A stretch of 64,000 bases of DNA, taken from the NCBI GenBank assembly GCA_936450465.1, contig OW388291.1:72508436-72572435 (forward strand), in the 5' to 3' direction. The notes below the pieces were generated by a model. That model ran no database searches. It saw only the letters and a program-made list of their open reading frames with translations, and was not told where the DNA came from. A program made the position numbers and the translations under genes. The first letter of the stretch is position 1; each line of letters begins with the position of its first letter. The DNA is from Gibbula magus (taxonomy: Eukaryota; Mollusca; Gastropoda; Trochida; Trochidae). Shown here piece by piece: positions 39,116-52,400 of this stretch.

Positions 39116-39171
<56 letters not shown>
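39113..39171. repeat. (TA)n tract, right of palindrome
   Basis: Uninterrupted, 59 bp, fused to the right arm. Confidence 0.97.
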
Positions 39172-39173
<2 letters not shown>

Positions 39174-39309
39174 CATTTACTTTACTATATATATATCGTT
39201 ATGTCTACGATATATTTTATATCCGATAGCCCAACTTAGTTTACAATGACATTGCATGATATCTCACCACAAAATGTTTATATTTGTTAAACATGCCTCA
39301 CAATATAAT

Positions 39310-41310
39310 AATATGACATCAGATGACATCACACTATAATAAACCTTCTTCAAACCTCATTGTATCACACTATACCAATCACACTAAACCATACCACACC
39401 ATTCTTACCAGACCCGGTCGCTATACCATAATTATTACACCATGCCATCCACATCACACTATGCCACATCATCGACACCGCACCATGCCGTACCATACAA
39501 TACAATACAATACCACACGATATTTATACAACACTATCCACATCCTACCACACCGCACCATATATACCACAGAGTGCCACATCATAACACATCTCAAACA
39601 CCATACCACACCACACCAAACAGCACCATACCATACCACCTCCTCCACACCACACTAGTCAACACCATTATAATCCATCACACCACATCCCATTACATAT
39701 GCCATTTTTCATAAGAAAGCCTCATTGTATCACGCTATACCATTCACATGACACATTTCAGACCATACCATATCATCCATACCATACTATATCAGTCATA
39801 CCACAACATCCACACCATACTATAACATCATAACCTATAGCTAACCACAACATAACATCCACATTACATCACACCACACCATGCCATATCTCACACATCT
39901 TACCATCTACACTAGACGAGCCAATCCAGGTCGCACCATACCAAGTCATCTATGTTTTTAATCAAACGAACATAACAAGTCTAAACCATTCTTCTAGTGC
40001 GAATGAACTTAAACCGAGTATATACGTACTTGCAATGTAATGTTATGTGAACTCATAAACAGCATCTGGTGTGTCAAAAGTGTTAAGCAATCAACTAACT
40101 GTAGGATCCACACCACACCATACAATTACTGTGCCTTCATCTTTTTGATTGTATATTTTAATACTTTCAGTTCTATGTGTATTCAGTTTATCTACACCTG
40201 CTGAACAATATAGAAACTGTATTATAGGCTCTTCTTTTACACAGTCATGGGGCAAGACTACATACCACATCTCACCACATCTCACCACATCACACCACAT
40301 CTCACCACACCAAACCACATCACACCTCACTACAACACATTAACGCCACACCACATCACACATTACCACACAACATCACACCTCACTACATCATATCAAC
40401 ACCAAAACCACATCACACATTACCACACAACATCACACCTCACTACATCATAACAACACCAAAACCACATCACACATTACTACACAACATCACACCTCAC
40501 TACATCATATCAACACCAAAACCACATCACACCTCCCTACATCATATCAACACCACTTCACATCACAACTTACCATACCACACCACATCACATAACACCT
40601 CATCACACCACATCACATAACACCACAACACAATACACCTCACCACAACACATATCACACCTCACCTCACCACATAACATCAAACCACCACATCACAACA
40701 TACAACACCACAACTCACCACGCAACACCACATCACAACACGACACACTGTTCCTTACTACACTACATCGCATCACATCATACCACATCACAACTCACCA
40801 CCCCACACCACATAGCACACCTCACCTCATGACAGCTCAACGCACCACTACATATATCGTCCCACATCACACCACATCACACCACATCACACCACACCAC
40901 ACCACATCACATCACACCACATCACACCACATCACATCACAACACATCACACCACACCACATCACACCACATCACACCACATCACACCACATCACACCAC
41001 ATCACACCACATCACACCACACCACATCACATCACATCACATCACAACACATCACACCACATCACACCACACCACACCACATCACATCACACCACATCAC
41101 ATCACAACACACCACACCACACCACATCACACCACATCACACCACATCACATCACACCACATCACATCACATCACATCACACCACATCACACCACATCAC
41201 ACCACATCACAACACATCACAACACATCACACCACATCACAACACATCACAACACTTCACAACACAACATCACAGCTTACCTAAACTCACCCCACCACAA
41301 AACCACAACA
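39310..41310 (+). repeat. ~2-kb pentanucleotide array (CACCA/CATCA type)
   Basis: Degenerate five-base units (ACACC, ACATC, ATACC) fill the region. They are most regular at ~40855-41275 (ACCACATCAC decamers) and most decayed at the left. Open frames (for example 151 codons at 40829-41284) translate as HHTTSHHITP-type repeats and are by-products. A non-repetitive block interrupts the array at ~39960-40258. Confidence 0.92.
40171..40258 (+). repeat. Dispersed repeat module, copy A
   Basis: Shares TGTGTATTC...CTGCTGAA...ACTGTATT...GGCTCTT.TTTTACACAGTCA.GGGGCA with 62119-62218 at roughly three quarters identity. It lies in the interruption of the pentanucleotide array, so it probably marks an old insertion there. 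Confidence 0.6.
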
Positions 41311-43149
41311 CCTCCTTAATGTACAATAGTAAAAAATAATTAAAAATTCGATTCAAGTTTGATCAATGTTTTTGCTACAATCAAACAGTTACGGTACTAT
41401 AAAGAAATTGAAAGCCTATCTGTCTATTTACAGTATGATAAATCAATATACAGAAATAATAAGCAGTAAAATACGTTATGTACCCCAGGCCTTTTGAGTC
41501 CCAGAATTAACAACCACAAGGCCATGTGCATCCAGTTGACATATGAAACTCGCATCAAATAAGAACATGAATATAGAACACTTATTTCAAGAAAGCAATA
41601 TAAGGCTAAGAACACAAATAAGCAGACTTAAAATTACAACTGTTATTAGATTGTCGGCGTGTGAGGTAATGGCCATTATTAGGCTGGGTGATAATTTTGT
41701 AGGCATAAATTTTGAAAATAGCACATTTGATTTTTTTTTAAAAAGAAAAAAAGAAATTGAGAGAACTGTAAGAGTGAACTTATTTTCAAACAACCAACTA
41801 TCACTTAAGTTTGTCATCATTGTATCATGTCCTCCACAAAAGAAGCAATTTATGCACAAAATATGTTCTCCCCTGTAATAAAAATGGACTCTGCCAGTCT
41901 CGTTTATTACGTGCAGTCCCTTTGTTTCTGTGTCTGAGTTGAGTAGACTGTTTTGTCTCAAGATGCAGACATTACGCCATTACGTAGTGGAATTTTACCC
42001 TTATGACATTTCATGCATGCCTTTAATGTCTGTTTACTCATTTTCGCTTTGCCTTTTGATATGAATGTTGACGTAACATTAACTTATTCACTATTTCTCC
42101 AAACATGGTACATAAAATTGTTGAAATAGTTGGTAACTGACAGATTCAAATGAAAGAAAAACATGTATGACGTATGAACTGAAAATATTTCAGACATTGT
42201 TTTTATACTCAAAACTATTGTTTCGAATATATTTAATAAATTTCGAGAACTTGTGGATATTCGAAATCGATGTGAAATTATATCGCAACACATATTTCAA
42301 CAATAAATTTGTTATAGTGACATGGAGTCTTTTTCAATATTTTTTCATTTTTATTTGGATTTGATTCGTGCTGAACTACGCTATGTGCTGATGTAAGTTA
42401 AATCAGCTCACTCGACTTGAATATTCACCCCCAAATGCCAAATATATGACAATTACTTGTTTTCAATGAAAATATAGCAGAACACCCACTGATAGTACAC
42501 GTTCCATATGCATATATTCTAGTTATATGACGAATTATAAACACTGCCAACCTTAACCTGTCATTTTATCGGCTATAGATAAGTTTCCAAAATTAAGCCA
42601 GCCGTGGTATTTTGTCCGTTTTTCGACCACGAGAATATATTCATCTCTATATTTTCACTATAATAAACCGATTAGCAATACGATGATCCAGCAACAACCT
42701 TTAAATAATGTTCAGCATGCAACAGTCAGAATTCTCGATAAATTAAAGCCATTGATAACGTTTGAAATATTCAATAATATCCCCGTGTCCCTTTAGTGTT
42801 CATGTACATTACACTAGCCACTCTATTTAAAGAATAACAGTTGTTTGGTGAATATGGAATATCGTTCTATAGTATAGCATGAATAATCTCAAAACAATAA
42901 AAACTATTATAAAAATAGCAGCGTCTATGGCTATTCTATTTATATAAAAACTCTATTCAAATTTAACGAGGTATTCAGTGCTACCAAGAACCATTAGAGC
43001 TTTACCAGATGAATTATTGCCCATGTCCTTATCACAATAAATGTAAATCCCCATACATTGAAAAGCTTTAAAAGTAATTGACCAGGTTTGAAAAGACACG
43101 GCGTGATGATCAATAGCGAAATATACAACTTGATCGATAGATGTCTGGT
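41311..43149. other. No supported gene
   Basis: AT-rich. Overlapping opposite-strand frames (41543-41878 plus, 41587-41961 minus, 42084-42293 minus) show no recognised domain. Confidence 0.5.
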
Positions 43150-43530
43150 CCAGGAAACATACCAGACCACGAGAAAAGCGTGCAAATCTGGGCAATGCAC
43201 ATCTAAGAAAAATAACCATGTCAGACCACGGGTTCCACGTGCAAATGAAAGGCAATGTTCATTTAAGAAAAACAGGATTCTGTCAGGCCATGGGTTGCAT
43301 GTGCAAATGAAAGGCAATGTACATTTCAGAAGTAAAAATGATTCTGTCATGCCATGTGTTGTACGTGCAAATGAAAGGCAATTCGCATTTCAGAAAAAAA
43401 ATTCTGTCAGACCATGAGTTGCACGTGCAAATGACGGGAAATACATACTATAGTATTCCGAAAATGAACTGTATCAGGCTACGGGTTGTACGTGATGGGC
43501 AACGAACATTTAATACAGGAGTGTGACACA
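43150..43530 (+). repeat. ~62-bp tandem repeat, ~6 copies
   Basis: Marker (T)CAGACCA recurs at ~43162, 43221, 43283, 43347, 43407 and 43474 (60-67 bp apart). The core is GGTTGCACGTGCAAATGAAAGGCAA, then an A-rich stretch. Some copies contain CACGTG. Open frames on both strands (42953-43255, 42994-43350, 43088-43417) are products of the repeat. Confidence 0.85.
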
Positions 43531-45346
43531 ACCTGCATGGGCAAATGGCGAAAGATATATAGTGGCGACATGTCGTCGATAATACAATTACAACATGTTC
43601 AATGTTAATAATTATTGTCGTTGACAAAGGGTATATGAATATGAAATGGGTTAACCACCTATGATCAATTCTAAATTTTAAATAGACATGTCAATAACGA
43701 ATATACAATATATGTTATTTGTTGTTGGGTTTTCAGTTTCAGTAAAATCATGATTGTCATCAACCATGCATAAACTCGATTATTGGAGAATACTCGTAAA
43801 ATGCAATACTAATGTACAAACGACACAGCGTTGGACAATTAGTTAATGCACGTGGACTGCACGGTTAGGATTTAGCTGGTAATTGCTAAATATAGTCTGT
43901 AAAAAGATTTCGGCGGTCATTGTTTAAAAATATTCTCTAAAAAGGCTAATCTTATTATTTGTCCAAAATGTTTACAAACTAACCCAAGTATTCAGCTGAT
44001 AAAATTCAACAAATAACAATTAAACAATAGTGGTCAGCGAAAACCCGTTAATTAATGAGCACGTTGACACTATAATGTGACATATGTTTCACTGGCCATC
44101 ATTTGAACACTCGTGATCCGTAACACATTACACACGTTAGTAATTACTCCAACTAACTAACACATTTGACCTTTAGAAAGTAAGAAATACACTTATCGAA
44201 GCAAATCTAACAACTACTGGTGCATTTCTTGCGTGAATGGTGAGAAGCGTTGAAGCGTAGCATGTCCTGATAAGGCGCTAATTACAGTAGCCCAGTTGAC
44301 ACTCACTGGTCAGTGACTGAGAACGCTGATGTCAGAATCAATGGACTAAAGATTCGGCTTGCTCTTCTTCATGTAGCCATGGCCAAGATTTCCGAGCGTG
44401 AAGCTAAGGATACGCTCAAATACCTTGGACAAGTTTGACAGGCAAATTTTCCACGTTTTTATTGCGTCTTTTTTTTTAATATTGATTTTACAGTGTCAAA
44501 CGCCAGTAAAATATTTTTATTCCTGAATGTAAGCATTTAATTTTACATATAAATATCGAATATGATTGCTACTCAATAAATTTGTCTTGAAACTTGAATT
44601 GTATATTTATTTAAATGCTATCAAACGTAAAGTCATTTCCTGTATAGTTCTGACTATATATCTAAAGGTGACGTGTGCATATAGATCGGCTTTTTATAGG
44701 TTTTCAATTCCAATCTGTATTGCACAGGGTGCATCAACGAATCAAAAGATTTACATCATGAATACGATACAGTGAGTGACGAATAGAACACGTTGAGTTA
44801 TTCAGCACATCGTACCCACTTGCTGAGAACAGTAACGCAAACGGCGACGAAACAATCCATTTTTCATAACCCCGAATTCCTCGCATTCCAGATTTAATTA
44901 AACACACGTTTCCATCGCCAAAAAAGTGAAGATTTAGTTCTGCCAGCTGCATGTAAAGTAATCAACACCTGCCGCGTTAAATGGAGCAGGTGAGCCTCAT
45001 CGATCGCTTGTTGTATTTTACCCACATCGAATCTTGTCAAGGTGATACTGGAGCTTTCAGGTGAAATTCAATCACTTAATTGCGCAACCAGTTCGCATGT
45101 CCTTTGCGCAGTCAGTAAACTATGTTTGTAATTGATGGATTGGTGCCGTGGCCATGTAGTTATAAATCAATTTGTAGATAGTTTTTCATGTAAAACAACA
45201 TTAAAAAATAGTAACCACATTGATATGTAAACCGAACACATACTAAACATGAGATGGGCCCTATGATTGTTGTGTTTATTTTGTTACAGTTGTGTATTCC
45301 TGTTACACGTTACATTGTGTTAGCTAAGGAGTAATGAAACACCACC

Positions 45347-45361
45347 GCCATGCATTATGGG
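45347..45361 (-). promoter_or_regulatory. ZNF143/Staf-like site
   Basis: The minus strand reads TCCCATAATGCATGGCG, close to the conserved ZNF143/Staf core CCCATAATGCA. Such sites sit in promoters of metazoan snRNA and housekeeping genes. No transcript start is identified around it, so it may be chance. Confidence 0.3.
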
Positions 45362-46293
45362 ACACCACCTGAGAACCCTAGACGATCATCTGACGTGCAC
45401 GAATAATAAAAATACAGACTTTGCTTTAACTGACAAATAACATAACTCACCCCTGAAAATACGATAAAATAATATTCTCGCTATTCACCAATTGGTGTCC
45501 CTTTACCAAAACGTATTCTATTGATTCACATATTCTAAATCATGAAATATTGTAAAGAGCCTCTTCAAGTCTAGAAAATCATTGTCAAGTCTAGTTTACT
45601 CCACACAGAAAGCCACACTGCATGATTTTTCCAGCTCTTTATTTCGTTCTACCAGATTGAACCTATTTTCTGATGTCACAGTACGATGACAAATCGTTAT
45701 TTCGGGATCTTATGCAAGTCTATATGATATCGCTTTTATGTCATACTAGTGTATGTTTACTATACCAAACTACACTAAAGTGTATTCGGTAGTCACTGAA
45801 CACATTTGAAAGAATTGAACAGCCAGTATTATAGTCGTGTATCTAAATAGCTGGACGCTCTTGTGAGATCGATTTTAAATAATCAACCATTAAGTTTGCG
45901 TCTGTTTCAGTGCGTAACATTTGCATTGGCAGTTACGGACAATGGCGTACATTTCATGCGATAGATTCATTTGAAATAATTTTAGATTGGAGTGTTATAT
46001 CATCTACATTTCGTAGATTCACAATAAAACAGAAATGGATCGATGGTTTGTAACAAAATATAAACTGTACAGTGTTTGTGAACGTGTGGATTACGCTTAC
46101 ATTTGTGAAACTAACTATACGCAACGAAATCATTTGACCAAATTTCTTTCACCAAAGTCTCTCAAAAGAATAGTAAATTGGATGGGAACAAGAAATGAAT
46201 GCCATATTTATCACATGCATTAGTTAGCACACGGACTCGCGATCGACGTTCAGCGTGTATCCTTGGCAGCAGACACAACTATAGACAAGCGCA

Positions 46294-46304
46294 GGGGAAT
46301 CCCC
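46294..46304. promoter_or_regulatory. kB-like palindrome GGGGAATCCCC, copy 3
   Basis: Identical 11-mer to 17364 and 21928, followed by GTTTAGGC and, 22 bp on, GTGATTAG. Confidence 0.35.
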
Positions 46305-48994
46305 GTTTAGGCTATTTATAGTGATTAGTAATAAGTATGCGTCGAAGGGAAAAGCTCTATGCGATGCAGTTGCTTACTTCAATGCAGGTGAATGTTTAAT
46401 CAATAATCTCTGTCTGCGATGTTCGTGCATTCTGGACCAGACAGGACATCTAGATTGTGAGTTGGCGGGCTTAATAGCGAACTTTTCTCTCCAGACGACG
46501 TCGGTGCTAAGTAGGTCACTGAGGCGTTGTCTGTGGTTCGCGTGCGAGTGATTGACAGCTTGTATATAACAGGTCTCGGCATGTTGCAAGCAATCATTTG
46601 CAAGTCCGAAGCGATCGGTGAAACACCTAGCACAGCGCTGGAGTCGAATCTGACAGGTAGGGCACCCGTTTAGCTGTCAACTAGCCTCATGGTGGTTTTA
46701 AATGTGTTATTGCTCGACTGTGTTTCCGCTTAGCTCTGTTTATGTTTTGAAAATTTCCATTACGAGATATTACGTTTTTGTGGTTTTATCTGCATTGACA
46801 ACCGTATATTATCATTGATATGCTATCATTACATGATTATTGTGTTATTTGTGGTTTTTGTATATTCATTATGCTTTTATCGTTAAGGTTTACTTCTCTG
46901 ATGGGCGTCCTTGTTTATAAATAGCGCCAGTCCCGTTCAACGATTGTGTGCTTTTGGGTCTGAATATTTTATTCGATAAACGTTTATTTCATTTATATGT
47001 CATACATATGTTGCATGCTCTTTTAAATTCATTGACTTTTTCCTCTCTTTCTCGATATGTCCTTCATGACTGCCTCATTGATCGCGGTCCAGTTTCCGTT
47101 AGTATGAAGCAAGTTTTCCACTCCATGTCTAACGCTTGTAACTTTCCATCAAGCAGATACATGTACGAAGTAGCGGAAAAGTGGTTTTACCATATTTTCA
47201 AACAAAAGAATAATTCCGCCTGATTATTACCCATGTATATACATGACTCATAACTTAAAGAGCGTATATGTATAAATCGATAGGTCATGTTTAATTTAAG
47301 TCCTGAAATCCAAACAGCTGATTGTTCGTGTTAATGTTCGATATTAACAGCCCAAGTTGACGTTGAAACTAGCAGGCAACAACAATCCGTGTAGATTTCA
47401 CTCACGGCAAACAAAGATGGCAAAGTGCCAAGTTTCTGTGTCGCGCTGTGCAAGTTGAGCAGTTGAGAGATCTTACACACTCCGTATACTGTTGGCACAT
47501 TTAGGATAAATATTTATGCCAGGTTTTGGTAAGTTGTGTACACAGAAAAAACTCCCCCGCGAAGAAATCATGACTGTCATTGTTTTCTATATAAAACGAA
47601 TTACGTCATTGGGGAAACTTGTGTTCATAATATATGAGCATAATTAGGAGGAATTCACCGACTTGAGCTGTGGAGCAACATTTTGAAGTTTTGACATCCG
47701 TGCGTTAGATTAAGGTATTGTTATTCGTTCAACAACTAAGTGTAGAGATTGGGTAAGGAAAGGACATGTTTGTCCGGAAAATAATCGCTATAACGCACTT
47801 GTCGACCTGTTTTGCCGGTTAATGCGAGGCCAGGTATAATTATATTTGCACTGATTTCCATCCCATTGCCTTTGCCTGCTTGTACATTTCCACGATTGAT
47901 GTACAGGATTTTACTTGTCAATAGTTGTCAGTTTAATGTCTAACTACCTCGTAGATATCACCACAAGCCTGCAAATGTTGAACGAGGGGACAAGTTGATT
48001 TTCTCTTTTCTACAACATACAGAGTTCCACTTCGAAATGTGTTTTACTCCATATATTTACAACCTTACTTATATTCCTCATAATAAGTTTAATACAACAC
48101 ATATTTGTGTATATGTTAAAAGGTATAATTACAGAACGTCACGTCACGTTGAACTCCCAATCTTAACTATATTGTTTTAACACCTCAGAAATAATGGTCA
48201 AATTTGTACTTTTTCATGAAAACAGTTCCGATTTGTTAAACTTTGGAATTTTCCACGGTCACATTTGATTTTATGGAAGGAAATTCAGCATAAAAGTCAG
48301 ACATATTGTTGACAAAGCCCTTACCCTATTCCGCCATTGCTGACGGAGGGAAAATTTTCCCAACCATTCCTTCGTCACTTAAGAATCATCTGTTTTGATA
48401 AAATCTCAAATATTGCATAATTTCATCACAAATATTTCCATTCAGTATCAAGTTCCCAACATCTCGGTGTACTATTAAACTCCCCAAATACTTCTTAACA
48501 GTTGTGCCCAAGGAGTTCATATCGTGCAGTTTTGTTTGTTCGGATGTGAAAGACGAAAGGCGTTTGATCTACCCCGGATGTTACTGCACATCTTAACGAC
48601 GTGTGATTGAATATGACCCATGGTTTAAAACACCAGAATCCTTGGACTATCAGCAAGATTGGTTGGTTATGTTGTGAAGTTCTTTGATTCCTAGAGAACA
48701 TAAGGTATGTTCTTATCATGCTGTCCCACTATAGTTACTTATTTTGATAACAGTTTTACCAAGGGTAAACTTACATGTACATCTTCCAAAACCATTCTAT
48801 AACTCACCTTTAGTGAAGTTTAAGAAATTGGCAACTTGAATCTTGAGTTCCTTCAATTTTCAAAGTGGTGTTGATTTGTTAACTTGTAATCTTTGGGAAT
48901 TCAGTCAGGGAAGTCCTGTTATATACATATTGTATGTTATATCCCATGTTTAATCCCAATGTGCTCCTTCAAAAAGTAATCTAATAAGTACATC

Positions 48995-49226
48995 CCATAT
49001 CCTCTATGATGATACAATATTTATCATGTTATATCCTCTATATGGTGATGCAAGATTTATCATTCTATATCCTCTATTGTGAAACAAGATTTATCATTCT
49101 ATATCCTCTATGGTGATACAAGATTTATCATTCTATATCCTCTATTGTGATATAAGATTTATCATTCCATATCCCCTATGGTGGCACAAGATTTATCATT
49201 CTATACACCCTATGGAGATACAAGAT
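48995..49226 (+). repeat. ~34-bp tandem repeat, ~7 copies
   Basis: TATCCTCTATGGTGATACAA, followed by GATTTATCATTCTA, recurs every 34-36 bp with substitutions. It lies just upstream of the large 51-bp array but is not obviously related to it. Confidence 0.9.
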
Positions 49227-49425
49227 TCACACTAAATTGCACTGAAGCATTTCGTTAATTCGGGTTTGTTTTATAGGGAAGGTCTTGGAGAAACTTCCCT
49301 TTAGCTTGATGTCCCTAGATTTTTGCAGAAATAGGCTACTTTAACAATTTCAAAGTGCTCCATTTGTTATAAATGATCAACTAGGAACAATATTTGTACA
49401 TGTATACATTATCTATATCATATAT

Positions 49426-52400
49426 ATACCCCTTTGGTGTGAGAGTCATCTTACAATCATCAGCAGTATCCATACCATATCCCTTTGGTGTGAGAGTCAT
49501 CTACAATCATCATCAGTATCCATACCATATCCATTTGGTGTGAGAGTCATCTTACAAACATCACCAGTATCCATACCATATCCCTTTGGTGTGAGAGTCA
49601 TCTTACAATCATCATCAGTATCCATACCATATCCATTTGGTGTGAGAGTCATCTTACAAACATCACCAGTATCCATAGCATATCCATTTGGTGTGAGTGT
49701 CATCTTACAACCTCACCAGTATCCATAGCATATCCCTTTGTTGTGAGAGTCATCTTACAGGCATCATCTGTATCTATAGTATATCCCTTTGGTGTGAGAG
49801 TCATCTTACAAGCATCATCAGTATCCATACCATATCCCTTTGGTGTGAGAGTCATCTTACAATCATCATCAGTATCCATACCATATCCATTTGGTGTGAG
49901 AGTCATCTTACAAACATACCAGTATCCATAGCATTTCCCTTTGGTGAGAGTGTCATCTTACAACCTCACCAGTATCCATAGCATATCCCTTTGGTGTGAG
50001 AGTCATCTTACAAGCATCATCAGTATCCATAGCATTTCCCTTTGGTGTGAGAGTCATCTTACAACCTCACCAGTATCCATAGCATTTCCCTTCGGCGAGA
50101 GAGTCATCTTACAAGCATCATCAGTATCCATAGCATTTCCCTTTGGTGGGAGAGTCATCGTCCAAGCATCATCTGTATCTATAGCATATCCCTTTGGTGT
50201 GAGAGTCATCTTACAAGCATCATCAGTATCCATAGCATATCCCTTCGGCGAGAGAGTCATCTTACAAGCATCATCAGTATCCATAGCATATCAATTTGGT
50301 GGGAGAGTCATCGTCCAAGCATCATCTGTATCTATAGCATATCCCTTTGGTGGGAGAGTCATCTTACAAGCATCATCAGTATCCATAGCATTTCCCTTTG
50401 GTGGGAGAGTCATCGTCCAAGCATCATCTGTATCTATAGCATATCCCTTTGGTGTGAGAGTCATCTTACAAGCATCATCAGTATCCATAGCATATCCCTT
50501 CGGCGAGAGAGTCATCTTACAAGCATCATCAGTATCCATAGCATATCAATTTGGTGGGAGAGTCATCGTCCAAGCATCATCTGTATCTATAGCATATCCC
50601 TTTGGTGTGAGAGTCATCTTACAAGCATCATCAGTATCCATAGCATATCAATTTGGTGGGAGAGTCATCTTACAAGCATCATCAGTATCCATAGCATTTC
50701 CCTTTGGTGGGAGAGTCATCGTCCAAGCATCATCTGTATCTATAGCATATCCCTTTGGTGTGAGAGTCATCTTACAAGCATCATCAGTATCCATAGCATA
50801 TCCCTTCGGCGAGAGAGTCATCTTACAAGCATCATCAGTATCCATAGCATATCAATTTGGTGGGAGAGTCATCGTCCAAGCATCATCTGTATCTATAGTA
50901 TTTCCCTTTGGTGGGAGAGTCATCTTACAAGCATCATCAGTATCCATAGCATTTCCCTTTGGTGGGAGAGTCATCGTCCAAGCATCATCTGTATCTATAG
51001 CATATCCCTTTGGTGTGAGAGTCATCTTACAAGCATCATCAGTATCCATAGCATATCCCTTCGGCGAGAGAGTCATCTTACAAGCATCATCAGTATCCAT
51101 AGCATATCAATTTGGTGGGAGAGTCATCGTCCAAGCATCATCTGTATCTATAGTATTTCCCTTTGGTGTGAGAGTCATCTTACAAGCATCATCAGTATCC
51201 ATAGTATATCCATTTGGTGTGAGAGTCATCTTACAAGCATCATCAGTATCCATAGCATATCCCTTCGGCGAGAGAGTCATCTTACAAGCATCATCAGTAT
51301 CCATAGCATTTCCCTTTGGTGGGAGAGTCATCGTCCAAGCATCATCTGTATCTATAGCATTTCCCTTTGGTGGGAGAGTCATCTTACAAGCATCATCAGT
51401 ATCCATAGTATATCCATTTGGTGTGAGAGTCATCTTACAAGCATCATCAGTATCCATAGCATATCCCTTCGGCGAGAGAGTCATCTTACAAGCATCATCA
51501 GTATCCATAGCATTTCCCTTTGGTGGGAGAGTCATCGTCCAAGCATCATCTGTATCTATAGCATATCCCTTTGGTGTGAGAGTCATCTTACAAGCATCAT
51601 CAGTATCCATAGCATTTCCCTTTGGTGTGAGAGTAATTTTACAACCTCACCAGTATCCATAGCATATCCCTTCGGCGAGAGAGTCATCTTACAAGCATCA
51701 TCAGTATCCATAGCATTTCCCTTTGGTGTGAGAGTCATCTTACAAGCATCATCAGTATCCATAGCATTTCCCTTTGGTGTGAGAGTCATCTTACAAGCAT
51801 CATCAGTATCCATAGCATTTCCCTTTGGTGTGAGTGTCATCTTACAACCTCACCAGTATCCATAGTATATCCATTTGGTGGGAGAGTCATCTTACAAGCA
51901 TCATCTGTATCTATAGTATATCCATTTGGTGTGAGAGTCATCTTACAAGCATCATCAGTATCCATAGCATATCCCTTTGGTGTGAGAGTCATCTTACAAG
52001 CATCATCAGTATCCATAGTATATCCATTTGAGAAAGTCATCTTACAACCTCACCAGTATCCATACTATATCCCTTTGGTGTGAGAGTCATCTTACAAGCA
52101 TCATCAGCATCCATAGCATATCCCTTTGGTGTGAGTGTCATCTTACAACCTCACCAGTATCCATACCATATCCCTTTGGTGAGAGTGTCATCTTACAACC
52201 TCACCAGTATCCATAGCATATCCCTTTGGTGTGAGAGTCATCTTACAACCTCACCAGTATCCATACCATATCCCTTTGGTGAGAGTGTCATCTTACAAGC
52301 ATCATCTGTATCCATAGCATATCCCTTCGGCGAGAGAGTCATCTTACAAGCATCATCAGTATCCATAGCATATCAATTTGGTGGGAGAGTCATCTTACAA

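Larger units (their letters stand above)
43531..48994. other. No supported gene
   Basis: About 5.5 kb of unique-looking sequence. Frames at 44734-44952, 46321-46551, 46374-46589, 46400-46633, 46948-47223 and 47736-47921 show no known domain. 46.2-46.7 kb is the GC-richest part, with three overlapping frames and a GACAG/GTAGGG donor-like site near 46658. It could be an untranslated or diverged exon; this is only a suggestion. A 20-codon frame in a good start context (GCCATGGC, 44379-44438) is too short to call. Confidence 0.45.

Noticed and set aside
40829..41284. His/Thr-rich 151-codon protein
   Set aside because: Translated pentanucleotide repeat.
44379..44438. Short ORF in good start context (GCCATGGC)
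   Set aside because: Only 19 residues, with no repeat, signal or homology cue.
46321..46660. Exon with splice donor near 46658
   Set aside because: Three overlapping frames compete and GTAGGG is a weak donor; no acceptor or conserved peptide found.
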